Shown piece by piece: positions 1-8,828 of a stretch of DNA of 64,000 nucleotides; the stretch's first letter is position 1, and each line of letters begins with the position of its first letter. Position numbers and translations under genes: made by a program. Origin of the DNA: Shewanella sp. Arc9-LZ (GTDB taxonomy: Bacteria > Pseudomonadota > Gammaproteobacteria > Enterobacterales > Shewanellaceae); the NCBI RefSeq assembly GCF_010092445.1, contig NZ_CP048031.1:1798001-1862000 (forward strand), given 5' to 3'. A model generated the notes under the pieces. That model saw only the letters and a program-made list of their open reading frames with translations. It was not told where the DNA came from and did no database searches.

Positions 1-1867
1 CGTCAGGAGTGTTACCGGTTTTCTTACCATAAACCACGTTTGAAGTGATGGTTAAGATTGATTGTGTTGGAATGGCATTACGATACATTTTTTTAGTGCG
101 AATTTTCGCCATAAAACGTTCAACTAAATCGCAAGCAATGTCATCGACACGAGCATCATTGTTACCAAATTTTGGATAGTCACCTTGAATGTCAAAATCA
201 ACCGCAATACCATTTTCATCGCGAATAGGCTTAACTTGAGCAAACTTAATCGCTGACAATGAATCGGCAGCAATTGACAAACCTGCAATACCACACGCCA
301 TTGTACGGCGCACATCGCGGTCATGTAATGCCATTAACGCAGACTCGTAAGAGTATTTGTCATGCATAAAGTGAATCGCGTTAAGCGCAGACACATACTG
401 CGTTGCAAGCCAGTCCATTAAGCCATCAAGACGTGACATAACATCATCAAACTCAAGTACATCAGCAGTGATTGGGTCCGCTTTTGGTGCAATTTGGGTT
501 TTAAGCTTTTCGTCAACACCACCGTTAATGGCGTATAACATGGTTTTGGCTAAGTTAGCGCGAGCACCGAAGAACTGCATATGCTTACCCAAAATCATTG
601 GGCTAACACAACAAGCAATGGCGTAATCGTCTGACTCGAAGTCAGGGCGCATTAAGTCATCGTTTTCGTATTGAATTGAGCTAGTGTCAATTGATACTTT
701 GGCACAGTAACTTTTAAAACCTTGTGGCAATCTTGTAGACCATAACACGGTAATGTTTGGCTCTGGGCTTGGGCCCATGTTGTACAAGGTATGCAAGAAA
801 CGGAAGCTTGATTTAGTCACCAATGTGCGACCATCAAGACCCATACCAGCGATAGATTCAGTTGCCCAGATTGGATCGCCTGAGAATAGTTCATCGTATT
901 CAGGTGTACGCAGGAAACGCACCATACGTAGTTTCATCACGAAATGGTCAACCATTTCTTGTGCTTGCTGTTCAGTAAGAACACCATTTTTAATGTCACG
1001 TTCAATATAAGCATCAATGAACGTTGAGGTACGACCCAGTGACATTGCTGCGCCATTTTGGCTTTTTACTGCAGCAAGGTAACCAAAGTAAGTCCATTGA
1101 ATGGCTTCTTTAGCATTTTTGGCGGGTACAGAAATATCACAACCGTATTTAGCTGCCATCACTTTCATTTGGCCTAAAGCACGATGTTGCTCAGAAATCT
1201 CTTCACGTAATTGGATCACACTTGATAAGTCATCACCAGCTTCAAATTGCGCTTGCAGTGAGCTGAATTGGGCAAACTTATCTTTCATTAGGTAATCGAT
1301 ACCGTACAAAGCAATACGGCGGTAGTCACCAATAATACGACCACGACCATAGGCATCAGGTAAACCTGTTAATATACCTGATTTACGGCAAGCCATAATT
1401 TCTGGGGTATAAACATCAAACACGCCTTGGTTATGGGTTTTGCGTAACTCAGAGTAAACGTAATTCACATCGCTGTTAAGTTCACGGCCATAAGCTTTAC
1501 ATGAACCTTCAACCATACGAATACCACCGTTGGGCAGCATGGCACGTTTTAATGGCGCTTCAGTTTGTAAACCAACGATAGTTTCAAGGTCTTTATTGAT
1601 ATAGCCAGCATCATGAGAGGTAATGGTTGAAACCATTTCAGTGTCGAAATCGACTGGAGCATGAGTTTGGTTCTCTTGCTTGATGCCTTCCATTACTTTG
1701 TCCCACAAAGTTAATGTTGCATCTGTTGCACCTGCTAAGAATGATTCATCACCCTCATATGGTGTGTAATTTTGTTGGATAAAGTCACGTACGTTAACTT
1801 CAGTTTTCCAATCGCCAGCTACGAAACCTTCCCACGCGTTGGCAAATAGTTCGGTTTTATCTGTCAT
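1..1867 (-). CDS. pflB: Formate acetyltransferase (pyruvate formate-lyase), C-terminus cut by window edge
   Basis: Glycyl-radical enzyme that converts pyruvate and CoA to acetyl-CoA and formate in anaerobic cytoplasm. The reading frame runs from the window edge to an ATG at 1867 and gives 622 codons without a stop. The translation follows E. coli PflB throughout, starting [15 protein letters not shown]. The catalytic adjacent cysteines (motif IACCVSP) are Cys419-Cys420, one off the E. coli numbering. The radical glycine near the C-terminus lies outside the window, so intactness of the end cannot be judged. About 400 bp upstream is non-coding and holds an extended -10 followed by a PdhR-type operator (2067-2083), suggesting repression relieved by pyruvate. 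The next gene upstream, a DUF3360 permease, has the same promoter arrangement. Identification is secure. Confidence 0.97.
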   Translation of the reverse strand, partial: MTDKTELFANAWEGFVAGDWKTEVNVRDFIQQNYTPYEGDESFLAGATDATLTLWDKVMEGIKQENQTHAPVDFDTEMVSTITSHDAGYINKDLETIVGLQTEAPLKRAMLPNGGIRMVEGSCKAYGRELNSDVNYVYSELRKTHNQGVFDVYTPEIMACRKSGILTGLPDAYGRGRIIGDYRRIALYGIDYLMKDKFAQFSSLQAQFEAGDDLSSVIQLREEISEQHRALGQMKVMAAKYGCDISVPAKNAKEAIQWTYFGYLAAVKSQNGAAMSLGRTSTFIDAYIERDIKNGVLTEQQAQEMVDHFVMKLRMVRFLRTPEYDELFSGDPIWATESIAGMGLDGRTLVTKSSFRFLHTLYNMGPSPEPNITVLWSTRLPQGFKSYCAKVSIDTSSIQYENDDLMRPDFESDDYAIACCVSPMILGKHMQFFGARANLAKTMLYAINGGVDEKLKTQIAPKADPITADVLEFDDVMSRLDGLMDWLATQYVSALNAIHFMHDKYSYESALMALHDRDVRRTMACGIAGLSIAADSLSAIKFAQVKPIRDENGIAVDFDIQGDYPKFGNNDARVDDIACDLVERFMAKIRTKKMYRNAIPTQSILTITSNVVYGKKTGNTPD

Positions 1868-2066
1868 TTACTTAACCCTCTGGTTGATTTTCTACGGATG
1901 TCATCACAATTAACACAAAGTGTTGGTATCCGTTGAGTGTTTACATTCTGTCGTCTAGGTAGATTCGCTAGACTGAGCCGTTTACATCTTCTGCGACATT
2001 GATGGCAGAAATGTTCCGCCTGGCTTGTGTAATGACGCTAATCGATATTGTTTCTGTTAATGAACT

Positions 2067-2083
2067 AATTGGTAAGACCAATT
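2067..2083. promoter_or_regulatory. PdhR/LldR-type operator upstream of pflB
   Basis: AATTGGTAAGACCAATT is a perfect 7-bp inverted repeat around a 3-bp centre and matches the known GntR-family PdhR/LldR consensus (TTGGT-N3-ACCAA). It lies 12 bp downstream of an extended -10 on the minus strand, so it would cover about +4 to +20 and act as a repressor site. Assignment to PdhR rather than LldR is inference. Confidence 0.75.
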
Positions 2084-2095
2084 ATCCATGGGTTA

Positions 2096-2104
2096 ATAAT
2101 AGCA
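2096..2104 (-). promoter_or_regulatory. Extended -10 of the pflB promoter (candidate)
   Basis: Read on the minus strand the sequence is TGCTATTAT, an extended -10 (TG-N-TATTAT), placed immediately before the PdhR-type operator. There is no recognisable -35. The DUF3360 gene has the equivalent TGCTAAAAT in the same position relative to its operator, which supports both calls. Confidence 0.45.
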
Positions 2105-2213
2105 CAGCATAATGACGATATCGGCAGCTTTCGCTAACGGATTATCAAAAGTGTTAACTGGCTAACATATCTGTTTATAACTTGGAGTAGCCCGCGGCAA
2201 TTTTTGGCAAATA

Positions 2214-2243
2214 AAAAGCGAAACCATTGCCGATCTCGCTTTT
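2214..2243 (-). terminator. Terminator after the DUF3360 permease gene
   Basis: On the minus strand AAAAGCGA, a 14-nt loop and TCGCTTTT are followed by a T-rich run. The hairpin lies 30 bp past the stop codon. The stem is only 8 bp and the loop long, so strength is uncertain. Confidence 0.5.
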
Positions 2244-2273
2244 ATATTGATGGTATTACCGAACATGACTAGA

Positions 2274-3806
2274 TTATAGCAACGCTGGAATCCCTTCGAT
2301 CATGCCTACTGCTAACATCGCCGCCAAACAAATCACAAAGGCTAGGCTTGGGATAACGATACGGTCTGCAAATGACAAGGTTTTAGGACGCTCTTTATCA
2401 CCAATTAAACCATTATTATCAAGTAACATGGTTAACGCCCAAGCTAATACTGGGTTGGCAACAAATGCAGCGAAAATACAGATACCTGCGGCTTGGCTAC
2501 TCGTCGTGTCTTTAACCATCTGTAAACCTGCCTCTAATAACGGCAGGAATACGCCAACTAAAAGCGCAATCGACATAACAGGGCGCCACACCGTGATATC
2601 CATAGGATAACCAATGATAGCCACAATAATACACAAGCTACCGAGTAGGATAGCGCCAGCTGGAATAGGGCGTTTGGCAATAGCCGCTGGGATCATGTAA
2701 GTTCCCCACGACGAGGTAATATTACCGCCACCGACTGCAGTACCAACGATCTGTCTTACTGAGCAAGTTGTCATCGTGTCATCAACATCCATCAGTACTT
2801 TTTCAGCGCCTTTTGGATAATTTAATTCTTGGAAAATACGATGACCAAGAAAGTCTGGTGACCACATGGCAACAGCCAGAATTGCGAATGGTAATGATGC
2901 AATAAAATGAGCTGCATTTGGTAAGCCTAACTGCCAACCATGTTCAGTTGAACCCCACCAATAAACCGGATTGAGATTTGGGATGCCTGGAGCGGTAGTA
3001 AATTGTAAATCTAAGCCTGCGCCTAGGCCAAATGCCAGAGTAACTGCTGCAATAGAACACAATGGAATCGCTAACCAGCGTTTACCGTATTTGGCTAATG
3101 CTGCATAAATAATGACATTGATTAACAAGATGGTAAATGCAACATAACCGAGTGAATAGTCAAGACTGTGCTTGGCTTGCAGTCCTCCTGCCCAGTCAAA
3201 TAACGAACCTATCTGACTTTTAGCTCCCATAAATCCTAAGAACACCAATAAACCGCCGGCCACACCGCTACTGGTGAGGTTAACCAGTTTCGAGCCCCCT
3301 TTGAAATAACTTAAAATCAAGCCAAATATACCAATGAGGATTGCTAACGCTAATGGATGAGCACCAGCGAGCGCGATGGTACCAATTAACGGGATCATTG
3401 GTCCATGGTTGCCGCCAAGGTTTGCTCTTGGATTAATAAAACCAGAGCTAATAATACAGAAGAGTAAAGCTGGGATGAGCATTTCTACACGGACAATCTG
3501 GATAGCAAATTCTGCCCCAAGATTGACGTGATCCCATTTTTCACTTAAACCTGCAGCCCAAGCTGCCATTACTGCAGAATACATCACAGTAATACCAATA
3601 GTTCCTGCGATGGCTGGGACTAAGTCTTCCCATTCAAAACGAAAATCACGTCCAGGAAGGTTGAGTCCCCAACGTTTGGGCTTCATTATCTTGAGTTCAT
3701 TTTCTAGATAGGCATCGCGAGTGTCAAACTCGCTAGCAGGACGGTGAAGCTCGCTGTAGCTTGCTTCTTGAGCTTGTGTATCTGAATTACTGACTGTGTC
3801 TGACAT
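2274..3806 (-). CDS. DUF3360 family membrane protein, putative permease
   Basis: A 510-residue polytopic membrane protein with a soluble N-terminal tail of about 60 residues, then roughly 11-13 hydrophobic segments. I recognise it as the uncharacterised DUF3360 family of marine gammaproteobacteria. Segments such as INPRANLGGNHGPMIPLIG and VGGGNITSSWGTYMIP are polar re-entrant-like stretches of the kind seen in SulP/NCS2 anion transporters. This resemblance is an impression, not an alignment. The substrate is unknown. The gene sits beside pflB and its promoter carries a PdhR-type operator arranged exactly as at pflB, so a product or substrate of pyruvate metabolism (formate, pyruvate, lactate, acetate) is a reasonable inference. 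It is transcribed on its own, with its own terminator. Confidence 0.8.
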   Translation of the reverse strand: MSDTVSNSDTQAQEASYSELHRPASEFDTRDAYLENELKIMKPKRWGLNLPGRDFRFEWEDLVPAIAGTIGITVMYSAVMAAWAAGLSEKWDHVNLGAEFAIQIVRVEMLIPALLFCIISSGFINPRANLGGNHGPMIPLIGTIALAGAHPLALAILIGIFGLILSYFKGGSKLVNLTSSGVAGGLLVFLGFMGAKSQIGSLFDWAGGLQAKHSLDYSLGYVAFTILLINVIIYAALAKYGKRWLAIPLCSIAAVTLAFGLGAGLDLQFTTAPGIPNLNPVYWWGSTEHGWQLGLPNAAHFIASLPFAILAVAMWSPDFLGHRIFQELNYPKGAEKVLMDVDDTMTTCSVRQIVGTAVGGGNITSSWGTYMIPAAIAKRPIPAGAILLGSLCIIVAIIGYPMDITVWRPVMSIALLVGVFLPLLEAGLQMVKDTTSSQAAGICIFAAFVANPVLAWALTMLLDNNGLIGDKERPKTLSFADRIVIPSLAFVICLAAMLAVGMIEGIPALL

Positions 3807-3991
3807 AATTTCTCATTCTCCGAAAAGAACAGGTTAATCCATCAAATGATGAAGTTTGAGTGTGTTCCTTTGAAGTGATGGCTATGTCCGTAAGAGCAGC
3901 TTGCCGGTGAGCCGCAATGGCTCTTATCACTTTGCTCAGCTGCGATGCCTTTATTAGGGAAGCATTACAGTGATGTCCTTATTACGATCTT

Positions 3992-4008
3992 TTTTGGTAA
4001 GACCAATT
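3992..4008. promoter_or_regulatory. PdhR/LldR-type operator upstream of the DUF3360 permease
   Basis: The core TTGGTAAGACCAA (3994-4006) is identical to that at pflB; the left flank is TT in place of AA. It lies 10 bp downstream of an extended -10 on the minus strand. The flanking DNA also resembles the pflB promoter (AGCATAGCG here against AGCACAGCA there), suggesting a duplicated or convergent promoter. Confidence 0.7.
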
Positions 4009-4018
4009 TACCTTGTGG

Positions 4019-4027
4019 ATTTTAGCA
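4019..4027 (-). promoter_or_regulatory. Extended -10 of the DUF3360 gene promoter (candidate)
   Basis: Minus-strand TGCTAAAAT, an extended -10, positioned just before the PdhR-type operator as at pflB. No clear -35 hexamer is visible. Confidence 0.4.
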
Positions 4028-4393
4028 TAGCGTTGAGATTGCATCACTTGGTATCAAGAAAGTTGATGTTTTGTTTACTAGAAGTGAGAGCTGGATAACA
4101 AGTTAACAGCAAAATTAGATCAGTAAATTTGCCTAATAACTCACCTCGTAAGCAATACTCATTTCAGAATATTGTGTCACATCAATATAATTGATACTGG
4201 GTATAATTATTATTCAATTATATTTAAGACTTGTCTACGGGATTATTAAGAATTATAGAGAAATGACCGCTGCAGTAGCTACCATGGTGGTTACAAAATA
4301 AATTGGTCGAGTGCTGGCTGAAGGAAAGTAAGATTGGCTTTGGTGGTTGATAATGTCAGTACTTGAGAAGCATGAAATTGATAAACATGAATG

Positions 4394-4424
4394 GATAAAA
4401 AAAACGGCATCCGAAGATGCCGTT
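4394..4424 (-). terminator. Terminator after the TonB-dependent receptor gene
   Basis: On the minus strand AACGGCATC, loop TTCG, GATGCCGTT, then a run of Ts. This is a 9-bp stem with a stable tetraloop 34 bp after the stop codon, a textbook intrinsic terminator. Confidence 0.85.
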
Positions 4425-4457
4425 GTATCAATAAACCTATCGCTTATAACGAATAGT

Positions 4458-7331
4458 TTAGAACTTATAAGAGGCTGTAGTATGGAAGAAGCGACCTACG
4501 TTGTCATAAGCTGAGCTTGTAGTATCAGTACCTGTATAACCGTATGGTAATTCACGGTTAAACACGTTATCGATACCAAACTTCAAACGAATACCTGAAT
4601 CGAAGTTGTATGCAACTGCCATGTCGTTGATAAAGTAATCGTCAAATTCCATGTTGCTATTAGGATTCGCGTTTAAGGCTAATTCCTTATCAGTATAAAG
4701 GCTTACACCCTCAACATAGCGCGTTCTCCAGCTAACATCCCAGCTATCGATTGAGTAACTTAGGCTCCAGTTTGCTTGCCATTCAGCATAGCCTGCCGTG
4801 CCTGCAAGTTCTTCAAACGTATCTGGTTCATCCTGGAATGAAAAGTCTTTACGTTTTAATAGACGAGTCGCAATAAGGTTAGTGCGTACATCACCACTAA
4901 AGGCTTCAAAGTTATAACCAATATCAAAGTCGATACCAGCAGCTTCAAGAGATGCAATGTTTAACGAGAACTGTCTAATTTGAGTAATTTCGTGGCTAGT
5001 TGAATCACGAGTAATCAAACTACAGTATTCGTTATTCACACCAGATGGAGAATCAACACAACGGTCGATAATATCTTGGGCGCCAACAGCACTGATTGCA
5101 TTTTCGATCTCGATATTCCAATAATCGGTAGTGATCGATAATCCATCAATAAAATCAGGTTGATAAACAATTCCTAACGTGAAACTTTTCGATTCTTCTG
5201 CTTTTAGCTCGCGATTACCACCACTTAATCCTTCAAGGGTTTTATCGTCGTAATCAGCGTCAAAACCAGCAGGGATCCCTAGCGCCGCACAGTTAGCCTG
5301 GCGTTGAGTTGGATCAGCTAGATCATTTAAGTTTTTAGCACGACAAGAGTCATCTACAGAGAAGAATGTTTGGCTTGCAGCACCATAAAGCTCACTGATG
5401 TTAGGTGCACGAATAGCTTCTGAGTATGTAGTACGAACGCGGATCTGATCATCAACTTCCCAGCTTAAGCCCGTTTTCCATGTTGTTGCATTACCAATGG
5501 TGCTGTAATCAGCAAAACGTATTGCAAGATCTAAGTCTAGCTGACGTACCATTGGTAAATCGGCTAGCAAAGGAAGCGTGATTTCAGCAAAAATTTCGCT
5601 TACATCAAAATCGCCTTTATCTTCGCCCAATGCATTGAAGAAAGTACCTGCTGCATTTGAAGGTTCAAATATCTCACTTTCTTCTTTACGGTATTCAACA
5701 CCAGTAGAGAAGCCTGCATAACCGGCAGGTAATTCAAATAAACTAGAGTTAGTTAGTGAGCCACCTAATACGGTTTGCTTAATAATCGATGTACCAGTTG
5801 AAGCGGTATTAATATAGTTAATAGCATCTTGACTTGGCGCGCCAAAACCAAAAATGTTGACTGGCACACAGCCTGCATCTCTAGCTGACTGATCACGACA
5901 TACTGCAATCCCGTTTTCTAATACAGAATCAAGGGCGTTGGTGTAATTGTCATAGATTAAGTTATTTTTATTAACGCGCTCTAAATCAGTTTGACCATAA
6001 ATAGCATAGGCATCGTAATCCCAATCTTGGAATACTATACCTTCAAGACCGATAACATAACGTTGAGTTTCGCGAGTATCATCTTCAATACGCGCACCCA
6101 AGTCCGTCATAAAACGACGAATATTAAGTGTATCTAATGGCGCTGAATTACCGTCGCTATCTTTGTTTGCTTTCATTAAAGCAACCAGCTCAGGATTGAT
6201 AAAAGCATTATCAATTTTGATATCGTTGACCGGGTTACCAAAGAAAAATGCCGGTTGGCCTTCATCTGTTGATTGGCTGTTAACGTATTTAGCTTCAAAA
6301 TAAACGTTATGATTATCGTTAAGCTGGTAGTTTGCTTTAAAGTTAATATTGTAACGTTCGAATTCTGGTTGTAATTCGACAAACTGGTTTAAGTTAGTGA
6401 CATCACAATTTGCACAACGAATACCATCAACATTTTGACCGCTATAAACATCGCTTAATGAGCCATCAGGATTAAAGCTTTTCCAACCATCTAAATTGAA
6501 GGTACCGGCATTACTAATCGTGTAGTGACCGGCGTTAGGAGTCCATATTTTGTCTGGATCTGATGGGTCATTGTTATCTTCAGTGCGGTTTTTATTTGCT
6601 AGGCTCGAAAAAGCAGTTGAAGTCTGATCGCGATCAAATGCTCTTAATTGCTCTTGAGCGCTGTATTCAACCGCAAAGGCAACATTACCATCACCTTGTG
6701 CAAAATCAGAACCATAAGATAATGAGAAACGGTCTTTATTGTGGCCACTATCGTCAGCCCAACCTTTGGTTGCTGATACATCTAAGCCATTAATATCTTT
6801 CTTTAAAATGAAGTTTACAACACCGGTTACCGCATCAGCACCGTAAATTGCAGATGCACCGCCGGTAATCACTTCTACTCTATCGATCCATACACTTGGA
6901 ATGGTATTGACGTCGACTGAAGAAGTACCTGCAGAACTTGATACATGGCGTTTACCGTCCACTAACACGAGTGTTCTGGCTGTACCCATGCTTCTTAAAT
7001 CGAGCAAGTTAAGACCCGAAGTACCAATAAAGCGGCCTGAGTTGGCAAGTGAGTAGGTGTTACCTAGTGCAGGTAATTGGTTTAGCGCTTCACCAATATT
7101 TGTTACACCAGTTGATAATAACTCGTCGCCAGTAATTACTGTAACCGGCGTTGGTGCAACAGCACCTTCACGAATAATACGTGAGCCTGTTACCGATATT
7201 CTTTCAACAGTTGATGCTGGATTAGCTTGATCTTCTGCTGCAAAGGTATTGAATGTGGTTGCTGCAGAAACAGCGACACCACTGATTAGCGCAAAGCGAA
7301 TAGCTTTGGCTAAATGCGAATTAACTTGCAT
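4458..7331 (-). CDS. TonB-dependent receptor, 957 residues
   Basis: Outer-membrane active transporter. The N-terminus has a signal peptide (charged start, hydrophobic core, cleavage near TFAA), then a TonB-box-like VERISVTGSRI and a plug domain at about 50-170 with the typical TVITGDELLS, VNTIPS-type and GASAIYGADAVTGVVNF segments. The rest is a large beta-barrel with many aromatic-terminated strands, ending in SYKF, with a C-terminal Phe as outer-membrane barrels require. Two short loops contain paired cysteines (RCANCD and CRDQSARDAGC). Size and plug style are those of receptors that often import oligosaccharides, peptides or complexes rather than classical siderophores, but no substrate can be named. 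No Fur box was found upstream, in contrast with the second receptor in the window. A strong terminator follows. Confidence 0.93.
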   Translation of the reverse strand: MQVNSHLAKAIRFALISGVAVSAATTFNTFAAEDQANPASTVERISVTGSRIIREGAVAPTPVTVITGDELLSTGVTNIGEALNQLPALGNTYSLANSGRFIGTSGLNLLDLRSMGTARTLVLVDGKRHVSSSAGTSSVDVNTIPSVWIDRVEVITGGASAIYGADAVTGVVNFILKKDINGLDVSATKGWADDSGHNKDRFSLSYGSDFAQGDGNVAFAVEYSAQEQLRAFDRDQTSTAFSSLANKNRTEDNNDPSDPDKIWTPNAGHYTISNAGTFNLDGWKSFNPDGSLSDVYSGQNVDGIRCANCDVTNLNQFVELQPEFERYNINFKANYQLNDNHNVYFEAKYVNSQSTDEGQPAFFFGNPVNDIKIDNAFINPELVALMKANKDSDGNSAPLDTLNIRRFMTDLGARIEDDTRETQRYVIGLEGIVFQDWDYDAYAIYGQTDLERVNKNNLIYDNYTNALDSVLENGIAVCRDQSARDAGCVPVNIFGFGAPSQDAINYINTASTGTSIIKQTVLGGSLTNSSLFELPAGYAGFSTGVEYRKEESEIFEPSNAAGTFFNALGEDKGDFDVSEIFAEITLPLLADLPMVRQLDLDLAIRFADYSTIGNATTWKTGLSWEVDDQIRVRTTYSEAIRAPNISELYGAASQTFFSVDDSCRAKNLNDLADPTQRQANCAALGIPAGFDADYDDKTLEGLSGGNRELKAEESKSFTLGIVYQPDFIDGLSITTDYWNIEIENAISAVGAQDIIDRCVDSPSGVNNEYCSLITRDSTSHEITQIRQFSLNIASLEAAGIDFDIGYNFEAFSGDVRTNLIATRLLKRKDFSFQDEPDTFEELAGTAGYAEWQANWSLSYSIDSWDVSWRTRYVEGVSLYTDKELALNANPNSNMEFDDYFINDMAVAYNFDSGIRLKFGIDNVFNRELPYGYTGTDTTSSAYDNVGRFFHTTASYKF

Positions 7332-7894
7332 ATTTTAACTCCCTAAAATGTTTTTTTATTATGGTGTAATCATTCAGATCATTTTTAATATAAAAATGAA
7401 ACAAAGTTACACAGCTATCGATATAAGCACACCTAAATAAAAAAACAATATCAGGCCATCAGGTTGGTAATTAGCTGGGTATATACAATTAAGCTCATTT
7501 TGATTAACAATTTGATATCACAAGCGCCAATAAGTTGTAATAATGTAAGTATCAAGATTACAATGTTATTTCAAGTAGCTTACGTTGTTAATAAATGGTT
7601 TTTAATATATTGGTTTGTTGTGTTATTTGTGGCTGCCGAAATTTAATTTGTTAAAAAAATGTTCATAAATTATTTTTAATTTTTATATGAAAAATTATAA
7701 CCTAGCGTTTTTTTTAGGTAAATTACCGATTTAACATATTATAACTTTTTTTCATGAGTTTAATTAATGTGGTTTTTACGTAAAAAAATCTAGGTTTTGA
7801 CCTTCGTTGATAATAGATTATTATTCATTATTTGAATATTAATGATTTTTAAGTGATTTTTTATGCGCTTCGTTATTATGTTTAGCATGATGTT

Positions 7895-7920
7895 GATTGT
7901 CATAGATGATTGTCATAGAT
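7895..7920. repeat. 13-bp tandem repeat, two copies
   Basis: GATTGTCATAGAT occurs twice in direct succession without mismatch, in AT-rich intergenic DNA. Confidence 0.8.
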
Positions 7921-7985
7921 GAGTTTTTTATAAACAAAAAAGACTAGTAAGAAACATTGCAGATACTTTATCAATAAGCGCTATT

Positions 7986-8024
7986 CATAAGTACTATCCA
8001 TAAGTACTATCCACAAGCACCATT
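7986..8024. repeat. 13-bp tandem repeat, two exact and one degenerate copy
   Basis: CATAAGTACTATC is repeated exactly at 7986 and 7999, followed by the diverged copy CACAAGCACCATT at 8012. Confidence 0.75.
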
Positions 8025-8564
8025 AATATTGAACACTATCCATCATTTGTAATGGCTAATAAAATCCTAATTCACTACCGTAGGTTTTTATAATCACAAA
8101 ATAAATCAGCAAATAACATCGATGATAAAGCCTCATGTAGATAGAACGCTGCGACATAAATTATGGCTACTGCCGTTTTTTATTGGCAAGTGTAGGCATA
8201 TGATTATCTATTGTAATAGCGGAAACAGAGTAAATACCCATTATGATATCTTGCTCTTCATTAACGGTGAGCAGTATAGATAGACTTTGCACGGGTTACC
8301 GTTTTAGCTCAGTCAATAATAGTTAGGTCTAAGATTACAACGATGAACCTGCGACATTACTTTGGGGTAACTGCGGATTAAGTGTATAAAAGCTGACACG
8401 ATACTGATTTAACAGACTCAACAGCCGCAAACATAATGGTTTACATTGCATCGCGAGATAACTACGAATAACCGTTACTGCACATCAGTGCTGACATCTA
8501 CATTCACATCAATATCAGTATCAGTCCCAATACCAATACCAATACCAGTATCAGTGATCAATCC

Positions 8565-8600
8565 ATCAACTCTTCCATTAACTCTTCCATCAACTTTACC
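8565..8600. repeat. 12-bp tandem repeat, three copies
   Basis: ATCAACTCTTCC, ATTAACTCTTCC and ATCAACTTTACC follow each other, just after a short run of AATACC hexamers. The translation in one frame is a meaningless Pro/Ser/Thr-rich string, so this is non-coding repeat. Confidence 0.7.
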
Positions 8601-8828
8601 ATCGGTATCATTCTATTTTTTCAGATGTTGGTATTACGAATTGTGAATCAATATTATTGATTGTTGCCATCATTATTATCAAATTTTATTCTGATTATTT
8701 CAAAGGTAGTCTTATGTTTCGACAAGAAGGCCGCCATGAATAGTAGAGTGATAATACATGTCTCACTGTTCCTACAATATTTATGCTGCAGCCAAAGAAT
8801 AACCATTAGTTTATTTGGAATGTAGTTT

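Larger units (their letters stand above)
1868..2273. other. Intergenic region between pflB and the DUF3360 gene
   Basis: About 400 bp without a gene. It holds the pflB promoter and operator and, at its far end, the terminator of the DUF3360 gene. A long leader of roughly 220 nt would separate the inferred start of transcription from the pflB ATG. No FNR-type palindrome could be made out here. Confidence 0.6.
3807..4457. other. Intergenic region upstream of the DUF3360 gene
   Basis: About 650 bp. It holds the DUF3360 promoter and operator near 4000 and the terminator of the TonB-dependent receptor near 4410. Between roughly 4030 and 4390 the sequence is AT-rich and I see no gene, RNA or repeat in it. 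Confidence 0.5.
7332..8828. other. Long AT-rich intergenic region with several short tandem repeats
   Basis: About 1.5 kb between two divergently transcribed genes. The first half, next to the receptor, is extremely AT-rich. The rest holds small tandem repeats at 7895-7920, 7986-8024 and 8565-8600 and an AATACC hexamer run near 8530. Possible short frames at 7464 and 8446 have no ribosome site and repetitive or biased translations, so I do not call them genes. It presumably contains both divergent promoters, but I could not place them. Confidence 0.5.

Noticed and set aside
2084-2273. ArcA-like sequence (GTTAACTGGCTAAC) near 2156 upstream of pflB
   Set aside because: Repeat spacing does not fit the ArcA direct-repeat consensus and it lies upstream of the inferred promoter without further support.
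7464-7646. Plus-strand frame of 60 codons in the AT-rich spacer
   Set aside because: Composition is what random AT-rich DNA gives (Ile, Asn, Phe), with no ribosome site.
8446-8646. Short plus-strand frame of 66 codons upstream of FocA-CBS
   Set aside because: Translation is a Ser/Pro/Thr/Val run caused by hexamer and 12-bp repeats; no ribosome site and no conserved pattern.
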